Positions 22,612 through 33,473 of a DNA stretch of 64,000 nt are shown in pieces. The translations under genes and the position numbers were made by a program. The first letter of the stretch is position 1; every line of letters starts with the position of its first letter. The notes beneath the pieces were generated by a model. The model was not told where the DNA came from. It ran no database searches and saw only the letters and a program-made list of their open reading frames with translations. The stretch is from assembly GCF_018687715.1 (NCBI RefSeq), contig NC_056758.1, positions 17,461,001 through 17,525,000 on the forward strand. Direction: 5' to 3'. The DNA comes from Carya illinoinensis (Eukaryota > Streptophyta > Magnoliopsida > Fagales > Juglandaceae).

Positions 22612-25600
22612 TGACGGAGATTAAAGCATTGTAACATCTAACACTTGGTTACATACTCTCGTACATGACAGATAATATGTAATGCACATAACATGCTTCT
22701 AACAGTATGAAATAATCACAATGGAATATGAGTTTCAAATCATAATTTGTACCATAATAACTGATGTAGGATAATAGTCGAACAAGAAAGAGAAACGGAA
22801 TAATAGTAGAATAGAGAAGAAAAGAAGCCGGAAAAGTTAAGAGAAGAAGACAAATAGAAAGGGGGTTGGAAGAATGGCGACTGTAACAAGCGCTCAATTA
22901 TTTAATCTCAAAAAACCTCCCTCAATATTTCATTACAAGCATTTAATTAGTAAAATAACACAAACCCTCAATAAACCCTAAAAAGTCTATGGGTAAAGCC
23001 CAAGCCCATTAATACAAACCCAAATAAAATAAATAAAATATAACTAAAATAACCAAATAATAATAATAAGAGATATCCTCATCAACTCTCCCAGTGCTCT
23101 CCTAGTGTGGGAGAGTTGATCAGCATGAGACGAAACTTGCTCAACCACTTAGCTTATGGTTGGGTGATTGACTGTAGCCTTATTGTGATTTCTCAACTCG
23201 ACATAGTCAAGTTTTTCTCCCACCCTAGCAGAGTTGATGAGAACATCTCTTATTATTGTTATTTTGGTTATTTTACTTATGTTTTATTTATTTTATTTGG
23301 ATTTGTATTAATGGGCTTGGACTTTAGCCCATAGACATTTTAGGGTTTATTGAGAATTTGTGTTATTTTACTATTTAAATGCTTGTAATGAAACATTGAG
23401 GGAGTTTGTTTGGAGATTAAACAATTGAGTGCTTGTTACAACCACCATTCTTCCAACCCTCTTTCTCTTTGTCTTCTTCTTCTCTTATCTTTCTTGGCTT
23501 CTTTTCTTCTCTGTTCTACTATTATTCCATTTCTCTTTCTTGTTCCACTATTATCCTACATCAATAACTTATATTCCATATTTAGGAATAACCTTAAAGC
23601 ATAACAAATCTGTTCAACATTCATAAGTAAAACATACAAATTGAAACATAAAATAGTGTATTGGAGTAGCATACTCCTTAACTACAAACTTTAAACCATC
23701 ATGATATTTCCAAATTACAAACTAAACATAATAAATCAAAAATAACATATAGCATTAAAGACGACATCAACCGAAATTCTCATAAATCAACTTAATCCAG
23801 TTATGTGATCTCTTCCTGATTAGGACTCACCTCCACATATCCTACCACATCTTCTACCATTCCGAATCGGAGTGGTAGTGGGAATACCATAGTGAGCTTT
23901 CTACAAATCTCAACAAGTTATGCTAAGAATATACAAATAGTTTATAATAACATGTCTAACAATAAAGTAAGACCATAACAACATCATCAAAAATAATTCA
24001 AAACCTCATCTTTTAAACTTGCTTGTGGTACCCCAACCACTCCCCTCATAACCTATGTGCACCTCTTGTTATATTCACCACATCATAGGTAACACCCACC
24101 AATGATTCCGTCTGAAGAGTACTCAAGCTTGACATAAATATTCTTTACATTAAGTAATATATAGCCCCATCAGTAGAAAGGCACATACATACCTTCACTG
24201 CGGGATCTCACTATCCCATTTGAGATTGTTGATTGTTCTTCATCAATTTAGGGGATTTCACTTGGATAATCCTCCATCCTAACTTGGGTTGTGACAAAAC
24301 ATATACAATGCATAACTTCTACTACATGACGTATTCATGCTTTATGTGAGATGAAATTATAAACATGATATGAACATTTAGGATATCAAATAGAAATTTA
24401 AAGCATAGATATTTATCAATGAATAACATTTACCAAAAGACATATTAGTACATCCCATGAATAAGAAGCTAACTTACAGACTCCTTTGTTTACAAAAGAA
24501 ATCTTCAAAGGGATGAATAAATATATACTATGGTTAGAGCTTTATAATAAATCATAAACTATAAAACAAATTCTAAACTTTACATAAATATAACAAAAAC
24601 TGCATATGAACCTCTTAACTCTCAGAACTTGCACATAAGCTCGTAAACTTTTAATATTTGCATTTTAGCCCCAAAAGTTACCAAACTTCACATACAACAT
24701 ATATTTTCTATTTTAAACCCGTTTATGACCTCAAAACACGATTGATCACACATCAAACATGAGAAATTCACTAAATTCGAAAACTTGACATTAACAATTC
24801 ACTAAATGCAATTAAAGCCTAATTGCACACTCAAAAGCACTCAACCGAAATTTAATACTTGATTTCATTTCAAAACAGAGTTTGATATTATGTGTACCCA
24901 CAAATTTCATGTCAAAATGACCAGACTCATGGAAAGAATGACGACTAACCCAACTTGGAAATCAAAAAGCAAATTGTGGCCTAATATGGAGATCCTTGCT
25001 TGAATTGTGTATTTGGGTGCTTAAAACATCGATGTATCCTAAGTTATAAACACATTTATGGTAAAGATCAGTTCTGGAAGACATCATGCTCAAAAAAACA
25101 AGTTATCCAAGATAATTTTGTGGGAAAAATCTAAACCACAAACTAATGTTCAAACTAAGACTTGTATCTAACAACCTTGAACTTATGACTTCATCTTCTT
25201 GTAATATTTTGATTTTCTTGAACTCCTACACAATGTAAGCCATCCTCAAATCTAATCTAAGTCCAAATACAACATTCGAGTCATAAAAATCTCACATTTC
25301 AATGATTAAACTTAACAACATTAAACTCCAAAGCATGTATCGAGACTTCAAACCAACAAATATACAAAAAATCTTCAACATATACTTCCTGTAATATGCT
25401 TCAAATCACATCTTAAAACACTCATCTAACTTCTAAAAAAATGAAATTGAAGAGATCACTCATCAAACCAAAATTCTTGAAGCTTAAAGAAACCAATTCT
25501 CCACTAACTCACACCAACATCTTAGTTTTAGCAAGACTCAGAGAATTTGATCTAGATTAATTTTTGGGTGCAACTGGAGTTAGAATGCATGACAGGAAGA

Positions 25601-26130
25601 CAAATAGAGAAAATTTGATAGGCTTTGGCTTGGTCTGTGCATATTGAAAGTAAGAATGTGAAGGCATGCATCTCGGCAACTCAATTTCCTCTTTCTCAAA
25701 TTTGCTTTATTGTCAAGTGTGTGAATTGTGATCAAATGAGTGGAAACCAATTGAACTAGATGTAAGGAGCTGCTTGCAACATGTTTTTCAGTGGAGAAGG
25801 TGTTAAAAATGAAGTTTCTAAGGTGGCAAGACATGTTGCCACGTGTCATGCTCAGGTTGGGCCACATAATCATAATGATTTTATTGGTTGATAAATTTAT
25901 AAAAATTTCAACTAGAGCAATGGTGCAAATAATCTTTTCTATTTACGATCCTAACTAACCCAATTAATTTCAAAATGTTTTGGGTTCACTTGAGGATCAT
26001 AAGTTGACTTTAAAGTTGAATGAAATTCTAACTAGTTTGGTCCATAAAAATCCTATGTTTTCATATTAGACCAATATATCCCAAATTTAAATAATTTCTT
26101 TTGATCTAAGTTTTCTCTTGGGGTATCACA
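22612..26130 (-). mobile_element. LTR of family B, minus orientation, with nested palindromic unit
   Basis: On the minus strand the LTR starts TGTGATACCCC at 26130, preceded by the purine tract AAGGGGAGAAGGA. It ends TTTAATCTCCGTCA at 22612. Start, middle and end align with the plus-oriented LTR at 33474-36600; for example the sense ends share CTG(T/C)TAGAAG, GTCATG and CTCCGTCA or CTCCATCA. Without the nested insertion at 22762-23568 the LTR is about 2.7 kb. It is preceded in sense by family-B internal sequence at 26131-26330. Confidence 0.75.
22762..23563. mobile_element. Palindromic double-LTR insertion H with perfect 5-bp TSD
   Basis: Left arm 22762-23084 is an LTR in minus orientation and right arm 23235-23563 is the same LTR in plus orientation. 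The two align over the full length with scattered differences. Both outer ends are the U5 terminus (CTACATCA reading outward). The 150-bp centre contains 3'-internal sequence (CTTGCTCAACCACTTAGCTTATG, split here as CTTGCTCAACCACTTAGC and TTATG) matching the region next to the LTR of element E. The 5-mer ATAAC flanks both outer ends (22757-22761, 23564-23568), so the whole 802-bp palindrome behaves as one integrated molecule. It is non-coding and could form a very long hairpin. Confidence 0.9.
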
Positions 26131-26511
26131 TCCTTCTCCCCTTAATAAAAGATTTCATTCTTGAAATCTAAGGGTTGCAAAAAAATGGATTGAATTAAGT
26201 TTAACTATTATACTCACCATACGAACTAATGTCTGTTGTTACCAGTGGAGTTATCAGGTGACCTTGGTGGGGGTACTCCTAAACCTACTGAAGTAGAATC
26301 TTGTGGAAGAAAGTAGGTTCAATTGCTTATGTGGGACTTGGTGATGCTCGTAAATATGTATTACGACTCCGAGGACGATGAGATGTATTATCACAAGATA
26401 CTACTTCAGCAAGATCAATAGTATCCTCACCAAGATCACTTGATCATAACTCCACTTGTAACAACAGATAGTAGTTTGTATGGTGAGTACAATAGTTACA
26501 ATTAGTTTAAT
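26131..26511. repeat. Inverted-repeat centre of family B pair (two 3'-internal ends facing each other)
   Basis: About 26199-26300 and the reverse complement of about 26400-26505 match (TACTCACCATAC, TGTTGTTAC, GTGGAGTTAT, CTTGGTG shared in order). Each arm is the internal sequence just upstream, in sense, of a family-B LTR: minus to the left, plus to the right. The symmetry centre is at about 26320-26370. No coding domain is visible. Confidence 0.75.
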
Positions 26512-27691
26512 CCCTTCGTGACATCCAGTTTTTACGTGTATTTTCACTGAATAAGTATTTTAATTTAATTAATATATTAGTTCTTTTATTTTAAATTATT
26601 GTATTTTAATTGATTTTATTTTAGTTTGATGTGGTGTTTAATTTATTTTAGTTGTTTTATAGTTTTTAAATTTGTTTTCGTAGGATCAATTTTTGGACTC
26701 CGAAGGTGAGGATTGGACCTCATTTTCTTTCTCCATCTTTTCTTTTCTCTTTTTCTTTTTTTCCCTTTTCCCTTTTTTATTTCTTTTTTCTTTCTTTCTT
26801 CTTTCTTTCTTTTCTTCTTCTTCTTTTCCTCTCTCCCGCACGCGGCCTGCTCTCTCTCTCTCTCATCACTAACGCCGCCTGGCTCCTCAACCCAGCGCTG
26901 CCGCTCGCCGGCGACGTGGCCATCACCGCCCCCACCGGTTGACTCCCCTCCGGCAGGCGCACCACCCCACCAAAAACCAGCCCCTCCAGTGCTACCGTTA
27001 ACCCCTACAGCCCATCTAAGCCGTACGGCTTTTGGCTATTTCCGGTGCCATCGCTCCACCTCCGGCCACTATCTTTTTACCACTTCATCCCCTACCACTT
27101 GCGATCCTAACCCACCCATTTCCGGCCCCGATCCATTGCCAGAGCAACTCCCACAAGCTCGACTCTAATTTACTCTTTTTTCGCTTCTACCGCCATTTCC
27201 ACCGCCACCCACGGCCAAAACTCACTTCCATTAGCTTCATAAAAATCTCTAGGCCTTTCCCTATCAATTTCAAGTCTTGGTTTGTCCCCGTTTGAAAGTG
27301 GGTAATTTACAACCCAAGGCCACAGTGTAAAATACACTGTTACGTTGCTTTTTCTCTGCCGTTTGCAACGTCATGATCCTTCAAAAAATACCTTATACCG
27401 CTGTAAGTATTTTCCAAACTCTATTTTAGATTTAAATGTATTTTTACTCTTACAATATTTATTTGACTGGTTGGTTGATTCCGGACTGAGTCCGAGGAGT
27501 TCGGGGGTCGGATGGATTGAGGATGGAGTTGCTTGGTTTTGTTGTTTTTGTGTTTGGTTAGATGTTTTGTATCTTGAGATATGCATTGCATGTATGTACA
27601 TGTGTTGAAACTTGAAAACTGGGCTTTCAAGTGAGAAATCTTTTTAGTATATGTGAACGATTGGATTGACTGGTTTGAATCATAGGCACAT

Positions 27692-27890
27692 GTAGGGATG
27701 GTGGTAAACAAGGACCGGGGTAGAATCCCGCATGTGGTTCCCACCTACGGTGCACATAGCGTAGGGATGGTGGTAAGCAAGGACGGTGGTAGAATCCTGC
27801 CTATGATTCCAGCCTACGGTGCACGCCTAGGGACGGTGGTGAGCAGGGATGGTAGTAGAGTCCTGCCTATGATTCCAGTCTACAGTGCTC
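27692..27890. repeat. Three 66-69 bp tandem repeats in 5' LTR of D
   Basis: Units begin GTAGGGATGGTGGTAA at 27692 and 27761 and CTAGGGACGGTGGTGA at 27827; each contains GTAGAATCC or GTAGAGTCC and GCCTACGGTGCAC-type words. The same array occurs in the 3' LTR at about 32668-32868. Confidence 0.88.
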
Positions 27891-27976
27891 TGATGGTCTG
27901 GTTTTTGAGCCATTATCGGGGATAATGGCAAGGTTATGTTTAAAGGATATGTTTTGGGCTAAAATGGGATTTTGGC

Positions 27977-28177
27977 GTGCATGGAAAAATGTGGTTTTAT
28001 GGGACATGTGCATTTGGCATTCTTTCATGCATATTGTTTGAGTTTAATATGTTTTTATCTTGTGGCGTTTGGATCTTTACTTACCTGCGGCACCATTTTG
28101 GTACCGTAGATTTTGATGCAGAGGTCGAGGAGGAGGAGGAGGCTGTGCCCGAGGAGGCGGCTCCTCCAGAGTATTGA
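27977..28177 (+). other. 66-codon ORF in 5' LTR of D, conserved in the 3' LTR
   Basis: ATG-to-stop frame encoding a hydrophobic middle (GILSCILFEFNMFLSCGVWI) and an acidic tail (EVEEEEEAVPEEAAPPEY). The 3' LTR copy (32952-33152) keeps the same length and differs at only a handful of residues. Because the LTRs are copies of one template, conservation alone does not prove coding; no family was recognised. Confidence 0.3.
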
Positions 28178-28417
28178 TTTGGAGCTTTTGCTTTGTAGTT
28201 TGGTTTGAAATATGTTTTGAAAGGGTTTCTATTAAACAAAAAAAAAAATTCTAGTACTTAGTTATGAGACTTTTGTTATCCGTTGTGTGTTTTTATTTGC
28301 ACACTTGTTGCACGTTCACACACTTGGCACTTGGCGATAGTGTGGTGACCTGTATTGTCATCATCCCAACGTCTCGATTTCCACGTATCCGTATGTGGGA
28401 TTTGGGGGCATCACAGG

Positions 28418-28429
28418 TGGTATCAGAGC
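28418..28429 (+). promoter_or_regulatory. Primer binding site of element D
   Basis: TGGTATCAGAGC, the standard initiator-Met tRNA primer site, two bases downstream of the LTR end TCACA. Confidence 0.92.
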
Positions 28430-28702
28430 AGTTTGACTCTGGGTAAAACCACATGTCCCGTAGGTGTAGTACCAGAAAGTTTTTTTTTTTTTTAAGTTGT
28501 GATTTGAAATTTATTTTAAGTAAAGTTGCTATTTGATTTGTTTTATTTGATTTAACTTGTTTGTATTTATTTATTTAGTTATGTTATTGCATGCTATTTC
28601 TTTTTATTTTCTTGTTATGTGGTTTTGGCTTTGGTTTTAGTTTTATGTTGTTGATTTTATTTGTTTCTTAAAGGGGGTCAAAAGTTGTGCTGTGGCAGGA
28701 GG

Positions 28703-29698
28703 ATGGTTAGGCCAAGAAAGTCTACTCAAGAGCCTCGGGACGATACACCAGGAGATGATGCCATAGCCCAAGCGCTAAGGCAAATGACTGAGTTCATGCA
28801 GCAGAATTTTAGGCCACAACAAGGTGGGCCTAGTGGAGTGGTGCAAGCTGAATGCACTTATGAGCGCTTTCTAGCTCATAAAACTCCACCCTTCATGGGA
28901 GAAGATGACCCACTTTGGGCTGGAAAGTGGGTTAGAGATTTAGAAAGAACGTTTGAAGTATGTGGTTGCACTGGGGTGCAACAAGTACTTTATGCCAGTT
29001 ATCTGTTGCAAGGCACTGCTTCTAAATGGTGGGATACAAAAAGAGTAATGTTGGAGTTAGAATTGAGGTCTTTTGCTGCTGTGTCCTAGCAGCGCTTTAA
29101 GAAAGAATTTAATGATTGATTCTTTCCCTCTTCTGTGAGGCGGCAAAAAGCAAGAGAGTTAACAAGCTTGGTCCAAGGGAGTATGACCATGGAACAGTAC
29201 GCTCGAAGATTTATAGAGCTTGGGCAATTTGCTCCCCACCTTATCACCACGGAAGAGATGCAGGCCGAGCGTTTTCAGGAAGGTTTGCGACTAGATATAC
29301 GCAAAATGGTAGTTTGCCACCGGATTACAACTTTTTAGGAATTAGTTGATATGGCCACTCTAGCAGAGCATGAGGTTAGTTTGAATGTGGGCTCCCCTCT
29401 AGGTCAGAAGAGGCTGAACATTGATGGTGAAAGAAGTAGTTCTGGATCACCACAAAAGTTTATGCAGAGGACAGGAATCTGATCGTTGGCATCCCCTGGT
29501 GTGCGTATGGGAGGCCGAGTTCCAATTTGTGGCAAATGTAATAGAGCTCATAGAGGTGAGTGTCGTCTGGGTAGTAATCAATGTTTTGAATGTGGTCAGA
29601 CGGGGCATTTTGCTCGTGAGTACCCTAGTCAAGTTCAAGAAAGCCGTGGAGCTCGTCGCAGTGGTAGAACTAACCAGAGGCAATTAGCTCGAGCTTGA
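28703..29698 (+). pseudogene. gag: gag of element D (four in-frame stops)
   Basis: One continuous frame of 331 codons plus stop from the ATG at 28703 (after a GGCAGGAGG leader). It includes the gag core: YERFLAHKTPPFMGEDDP, WVRDLERTFEVCGC, TASKWWDTK, then RRQKARELTSLVQGSMTMEQ, FIELGQFAPHLITTEEMQAE, and a zinc knuckle CFECGQTGHFAREY near the end. In-frame stops lie at 29087 (TAG), 29117 (TGA), 29336 (TAG) and 29480 (TGA); no frameshift was seen. The last zinc-binding Cys of the CX2CX4HX4C knuckle is Tyr. Gag would build the virus-like particle. Here at most truncated products are possible. Confidence 0.9.
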
Positions 29699-31512
29699 AT
29701 ATACGCAGTGACTCTTGGTACCGTTGGAGGCGAGTTACAGAGACTCAAAATGCTGGAGTCATGGCAGGTATGGGTCTAATCTAATATTTCGTGATGAACA
29801 CCTTTTTTTTTTTTTTTTTTTATTATCATCAAGGCTTGGAGAGAATGGCATGATTTGGGTGATCTTTTAGGGAAGTAGAATAATTGCGTTCTTTGGTTCC
29901 GTGGAGTTTATGAAAATAACGTAGTAGGTTATAAGTTCAACAAATTTCAAAGATAGATTTTATGAAGTTTTTACAAAGTTTTAAGGTTTTGTAGATTTTA
30001 GGAAATGATTGGTTATTATTTAAGATTTTAGATTTTGAAAGTTTCGGGAGTTGATTGTTTTATTATTAGATATAAGTTCATTGACCTAATGGATTTTGGG
30101 GAAAGGAGTTTTGCATAATTTAAGGTAATAGGATCGTAGATTTGAAGGACTGATTTTTTTTTTTTTATTGAGATTGAAGTTTTTAGTTTCGCAGGGTTGG
30201 TGTGTTAGTATGATTTATTTTGGAGTTTGATTAGGCTATAACATTAAAATGGGGTTACCCAGTGGGATGATGGTTTGAAACAACTGTTGTGTTTATCTTG
30301 AGAATTAATTGCGACTTGAAGTCATACGAATTTTAATTTGTGAGGCTATACTTTTCTTTGGAGATCAAGTATCCAGTTGGGAGAATTAGGAATATTGTCA
30401 ATTAACTTGAAAAGAGATTGTTAGGTCACCATGTGTAGTGTATGAAAAAAAAAAAAAATCTTGGAAGTTGAAACTTATGCATCAACAGTGGGTAGCATAA
30501 TCATATGTATAAAGTAATAAAGCATTAGGATCCATGAGTGTTGTTTAATAGTTTTTGATGGATTGAAGATTTAAACAGTATGGCATGTCTTGAGATTTAT
30601 TTGTGAAGTGCTATTGAAGGAATTAGTTGTACTAAAACTAGGGTTTTTGAGAGTACAAGCAGGTGGGTGAGTTACCAAGAGCATTTTGTTTATGTCTAGG
30701 TGAAGTCAATGGTAGTTTATAATGAGTTAGTTATTGCAAGATTAGATGTTATTCAAAATATAGGTAATGAGCTTGAAGTGTGGGATATCAGATAGAGGTT
30801 ATAGGCACCCTTGTTGGTTGGCCAGGAAGGACTTGGGTCTTTTGGTTATGTTCCTTATCTTTAGAAGAGACAAGTGTATTTTGAGATGATGTTATATGTT
30901 TTCAATTTAGGGCTTGGAGGTTGATTAGTACTGATTTCTGTCATCAATTAATGGATGTATTTTTGCAGAATATTGATTTTTGATTAGGGCAACGATGGCC
31001 AACTGAGGAATGAGTGAAGATTTGTGGTTTTCGGATGTATATTATTTTCTATGGAAATGTGGTAAAGGTTTTCTTGTGATTAGGTATGGATTGAGCTTGT
31101 ACTTGATGATGTTAATTTATGAGGATATAACCTTTATGTATTTTGATGAGTTATCAGAGTGCGCGCGAAAGTTTGATTTTTGGAGATACTTAGAAATTCA
31201 AATTTTGAGGAATTAGTAGTGATTCGAAGTTTTAATGGGAGATTAATCTTTTGGTCGTGCAAATTTTGTTTATTGATGGTTAACTTTGGAAGTGGCTATT
31301 AAGTTACCAAAGTTGGAATAGGATGAAAGTTTGGAAGGTAAAGTAGAGACATCATTGATATTAGCAATTTATGGTATGAAGATAATAACTATTGGAATTT
31401 GTTGGGAGTTGTCGATAATATGCATCTCTCAATTATGTTCGGAGTTGTATCCTGTATCTTATTTTGGCTCTGATGTTTGACCTCACAACTTTCGAGGACG
31501 AAATTTCTTTTT
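29699..31512 (+). other. Non-coding interior of element D (pol absent)
   Basis: AT-rich, with TTT and GAT-type low-complexity runs. None of the expected pol landmarks (protease DTG, RT YxDD, integrase DDE spacing) is visible in any frame. The last 60 bp regain the conserved chromovirus 3' motif. Confidence 0.75.
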
Positions 31513-31524
31513 AAGGGGGGAGGA
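31513..31524 (+). promoter_or_regulatory. Polypurine tract of element D
   Basis: AAGGGGGGAGGA immediately before the 3' LTR start TGTGACATCC; this is the plus-strand primer position. Confidence 0.9.
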
Positions 31525-33419
31525 TGTGACATCCCGTTTTTACGTGTATTTTCACTAAAGGAGTATTTTAATTTAATTAATATATTAGTTCTTTTATTTT
31601 AAATTATTATATTTGAATTGGTTTTACTTTAGTTTGATGTGGTGTTTAATTTATTTTAGTTGTTTTATAGTTTTTAAATTTGTTTTCGTCGGATCAATTT
31701 TTGGAATCCAGAGGTGAGGATTGGACCTCATTTTCTTTCTCCATCTTTTTTTTTTCTCTTTTTCTTTTTTTCCCTTTTTCCTTTTTTCTTTCTTTCTTTT
31801 CTTCTTCTTCTTTTCCTCTCTCCCGCGTGCGACCTGCTCTCTCTCTCTCTCTCTCTCATCACTAACGCTGTCCAGCTCCTTAGCCCAGCGCTGCCGCTCA
31901 CTGGCAACGTGGCCGTCACCGCCCCCACTGCCCTTCAGCCGGCGCACCACCCCACCAAAAACCAGCCCCTCCCGTGCCGCCATTAACCCCCTACAGCCCA
32001 TCTAAGCTGCACGGCTTTTGGCCATTTCCAGCATCGTTGCTCCACCTCCGGCCACCATATTTTTACCACTTCATCCCCTATCTCTTGTCGTCCTAACCTA
32101 CCCATTTTCAGCTCCGATCCGTTGCCAGAGCAACTCCAACGAGCTCAACTCCGATTTGCTCTTTTTTCGCTTCCACCGCCACCCATAGCCAAAACTCACT
32201 TGCATTAGCTTCATAAATATCTCTAGGCCTTTCTCTATCAATTTCAAGTCTTGGTTTGTCCCCGTTCGAAAGTGGGTAATTTACAACCCACGGCCACAAT
32301 GTAAAATACACTGTTACGTTACTTTTTCTTCGTCATTTGCAACGTCGTGATCTTTCAAAAAATACCTTATAGCACTATAAGTATTTTCCTAACTCTATTT
32401 TAGATTTAAATGTATTTTTGCTCTTACAATATTTATTTGACTGGTTGGTTGATTATGGACTGAGTCTGAGGAGTTCAGGGGTCGGATGGATTGAGGACGG
32501 AGTTGCTTGGTTTTGTTGTTTTTGTATTTGGTTGGATGTTTTGTATCTTGAAGTGTGCATTGCATGTATGTACATGTGTTGGAACTTGAAAACTGGGCTT
32601 TCAAGCGAAAAATCTTTTTGGTATATGTGAACAATTGGATTGACTGGTTTAAGTCAGAGGCACGTGTAAGGATGGTGGTAAACAGGGACGGTGGTAGAAT
32701 CCTGCCTGTGGTTCCCGCCTACGATGCACGCGGCATAGGGATGGTGGTAAACAGGGACAGTGGTAGAATCCTCGCCTGTGATTCCTGCCTACTGTGCACG
32801 CATAGGAACGGTGGTGAGCAGGGATGGTGGTAAAGTCCTGCCTGCAATTCCAGCCTACAGTACTCTGATGGTCTGGTTTTTGGGCCATTATCGGGGATAA
32901 TGGCGAGGTTATGTTTAAAGGATATGTTTTGAGCCAAAATGGGATTTTGGCGTGCGTGGAAAAATGTGGTTTTATGGGACATGTGCATTTGGCATTCTTT
33001 CATGCATATTGTTTGAGTTTAATATGTTTTTATCTTGTGGTGTTTGGATCTTTACTTACCTGCGGCACCATTTTGGTACCGTAGATTTTGATGCAGGGGT
33101 CGAGGAGGAGGAGGAGGCTGAGCCCGAGGAGGCGGCTCCGTCGGAGTATTGATTTGGAATTTTTGCTTTGTAGTTTAGTTTGAAACGATATTTATGGCTT
33201 GTAATATTTTATTATGTATGTTTTGAACGGGTTTGTATTAAACAAAGAAAAATTCGAGTACTTAGTTATGAGACTTTTGTTATCCGCTGCGTGTTTTTAT
33301 TTACACACTTGTTGCATGTTCACGCACTTGGCACTTGGCGATAGGGTGGTGACCCATGTTGTCATCATCCCAACGTCTCGATTTCCACGTGTCCGTACGT
33401 GGGATTTGGGGGCGTCACA
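31525..33419 (+). repeat. 3' LTR of element D
   Basis: Starts TGTGACATCCCG, ends GGGGGCGTCACA and is followed by the TSD CCCTT. It contains the same pyrimidine tract, tandem repeats (about 32668-32868) and 66-codon frame (32952-33152) as the 5' copy. Confidence 0.93.
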
Positions 33420-33473
33420 CCCTTTGTGTGCATACCTTTAGATTTTGGGTAAATCGTCTATTAAGAGGGAGGA

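Larger units (their letters stand above)
26517..28415 (+). repeat. 5' LTR of element D
   Basis: Aligns end to end with 31525-33419. Contains a pyrimidine-rich stretch (26730-26860), a set of about three 66-69 bp tandem repeats (27692-27890) and a 66-codon open frame (27977-28177). Ends GGGGGCATCACA. Confidence 0.93.
26517..33419 (+). mobile_element. Gag-only Ty3/gypsy (Tekay/Del-like) element D, complete with TSD
   Basis: LTRs are 26517-28415 (1,899 bp) and 31525-33419 (1,895 bp). A perfect target-site duplication CCCTT lies at 26512-26516 and 33420-33424. A 12-base initiator-Met tRNA primer site sits two bases after the 5' LTR, and a polypurine tract lies directly before the 3' LTR. Inside is one gag frame with four stops and then 1.8 kb without any recognisable protease, RT, RNase H or integrase. 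The first bases of the 5' LTR read CGTGACATCC where the 3' LTR has TGTGACATCC. The TTTCGAGGACGAAATT motif before the polypurine tract is typical of chromovirus elements. It inserted into the right arm of the family-B pair. It would need pol in trans. Confidence 0.92.

Noticed and set aside
26706..27295. Phe/Leu/Pro-rich overlapping ORFs
   Set aside because: They come from the pyrimidine-rich part of the element D LTR and recur in the other LTR (31680-32005).
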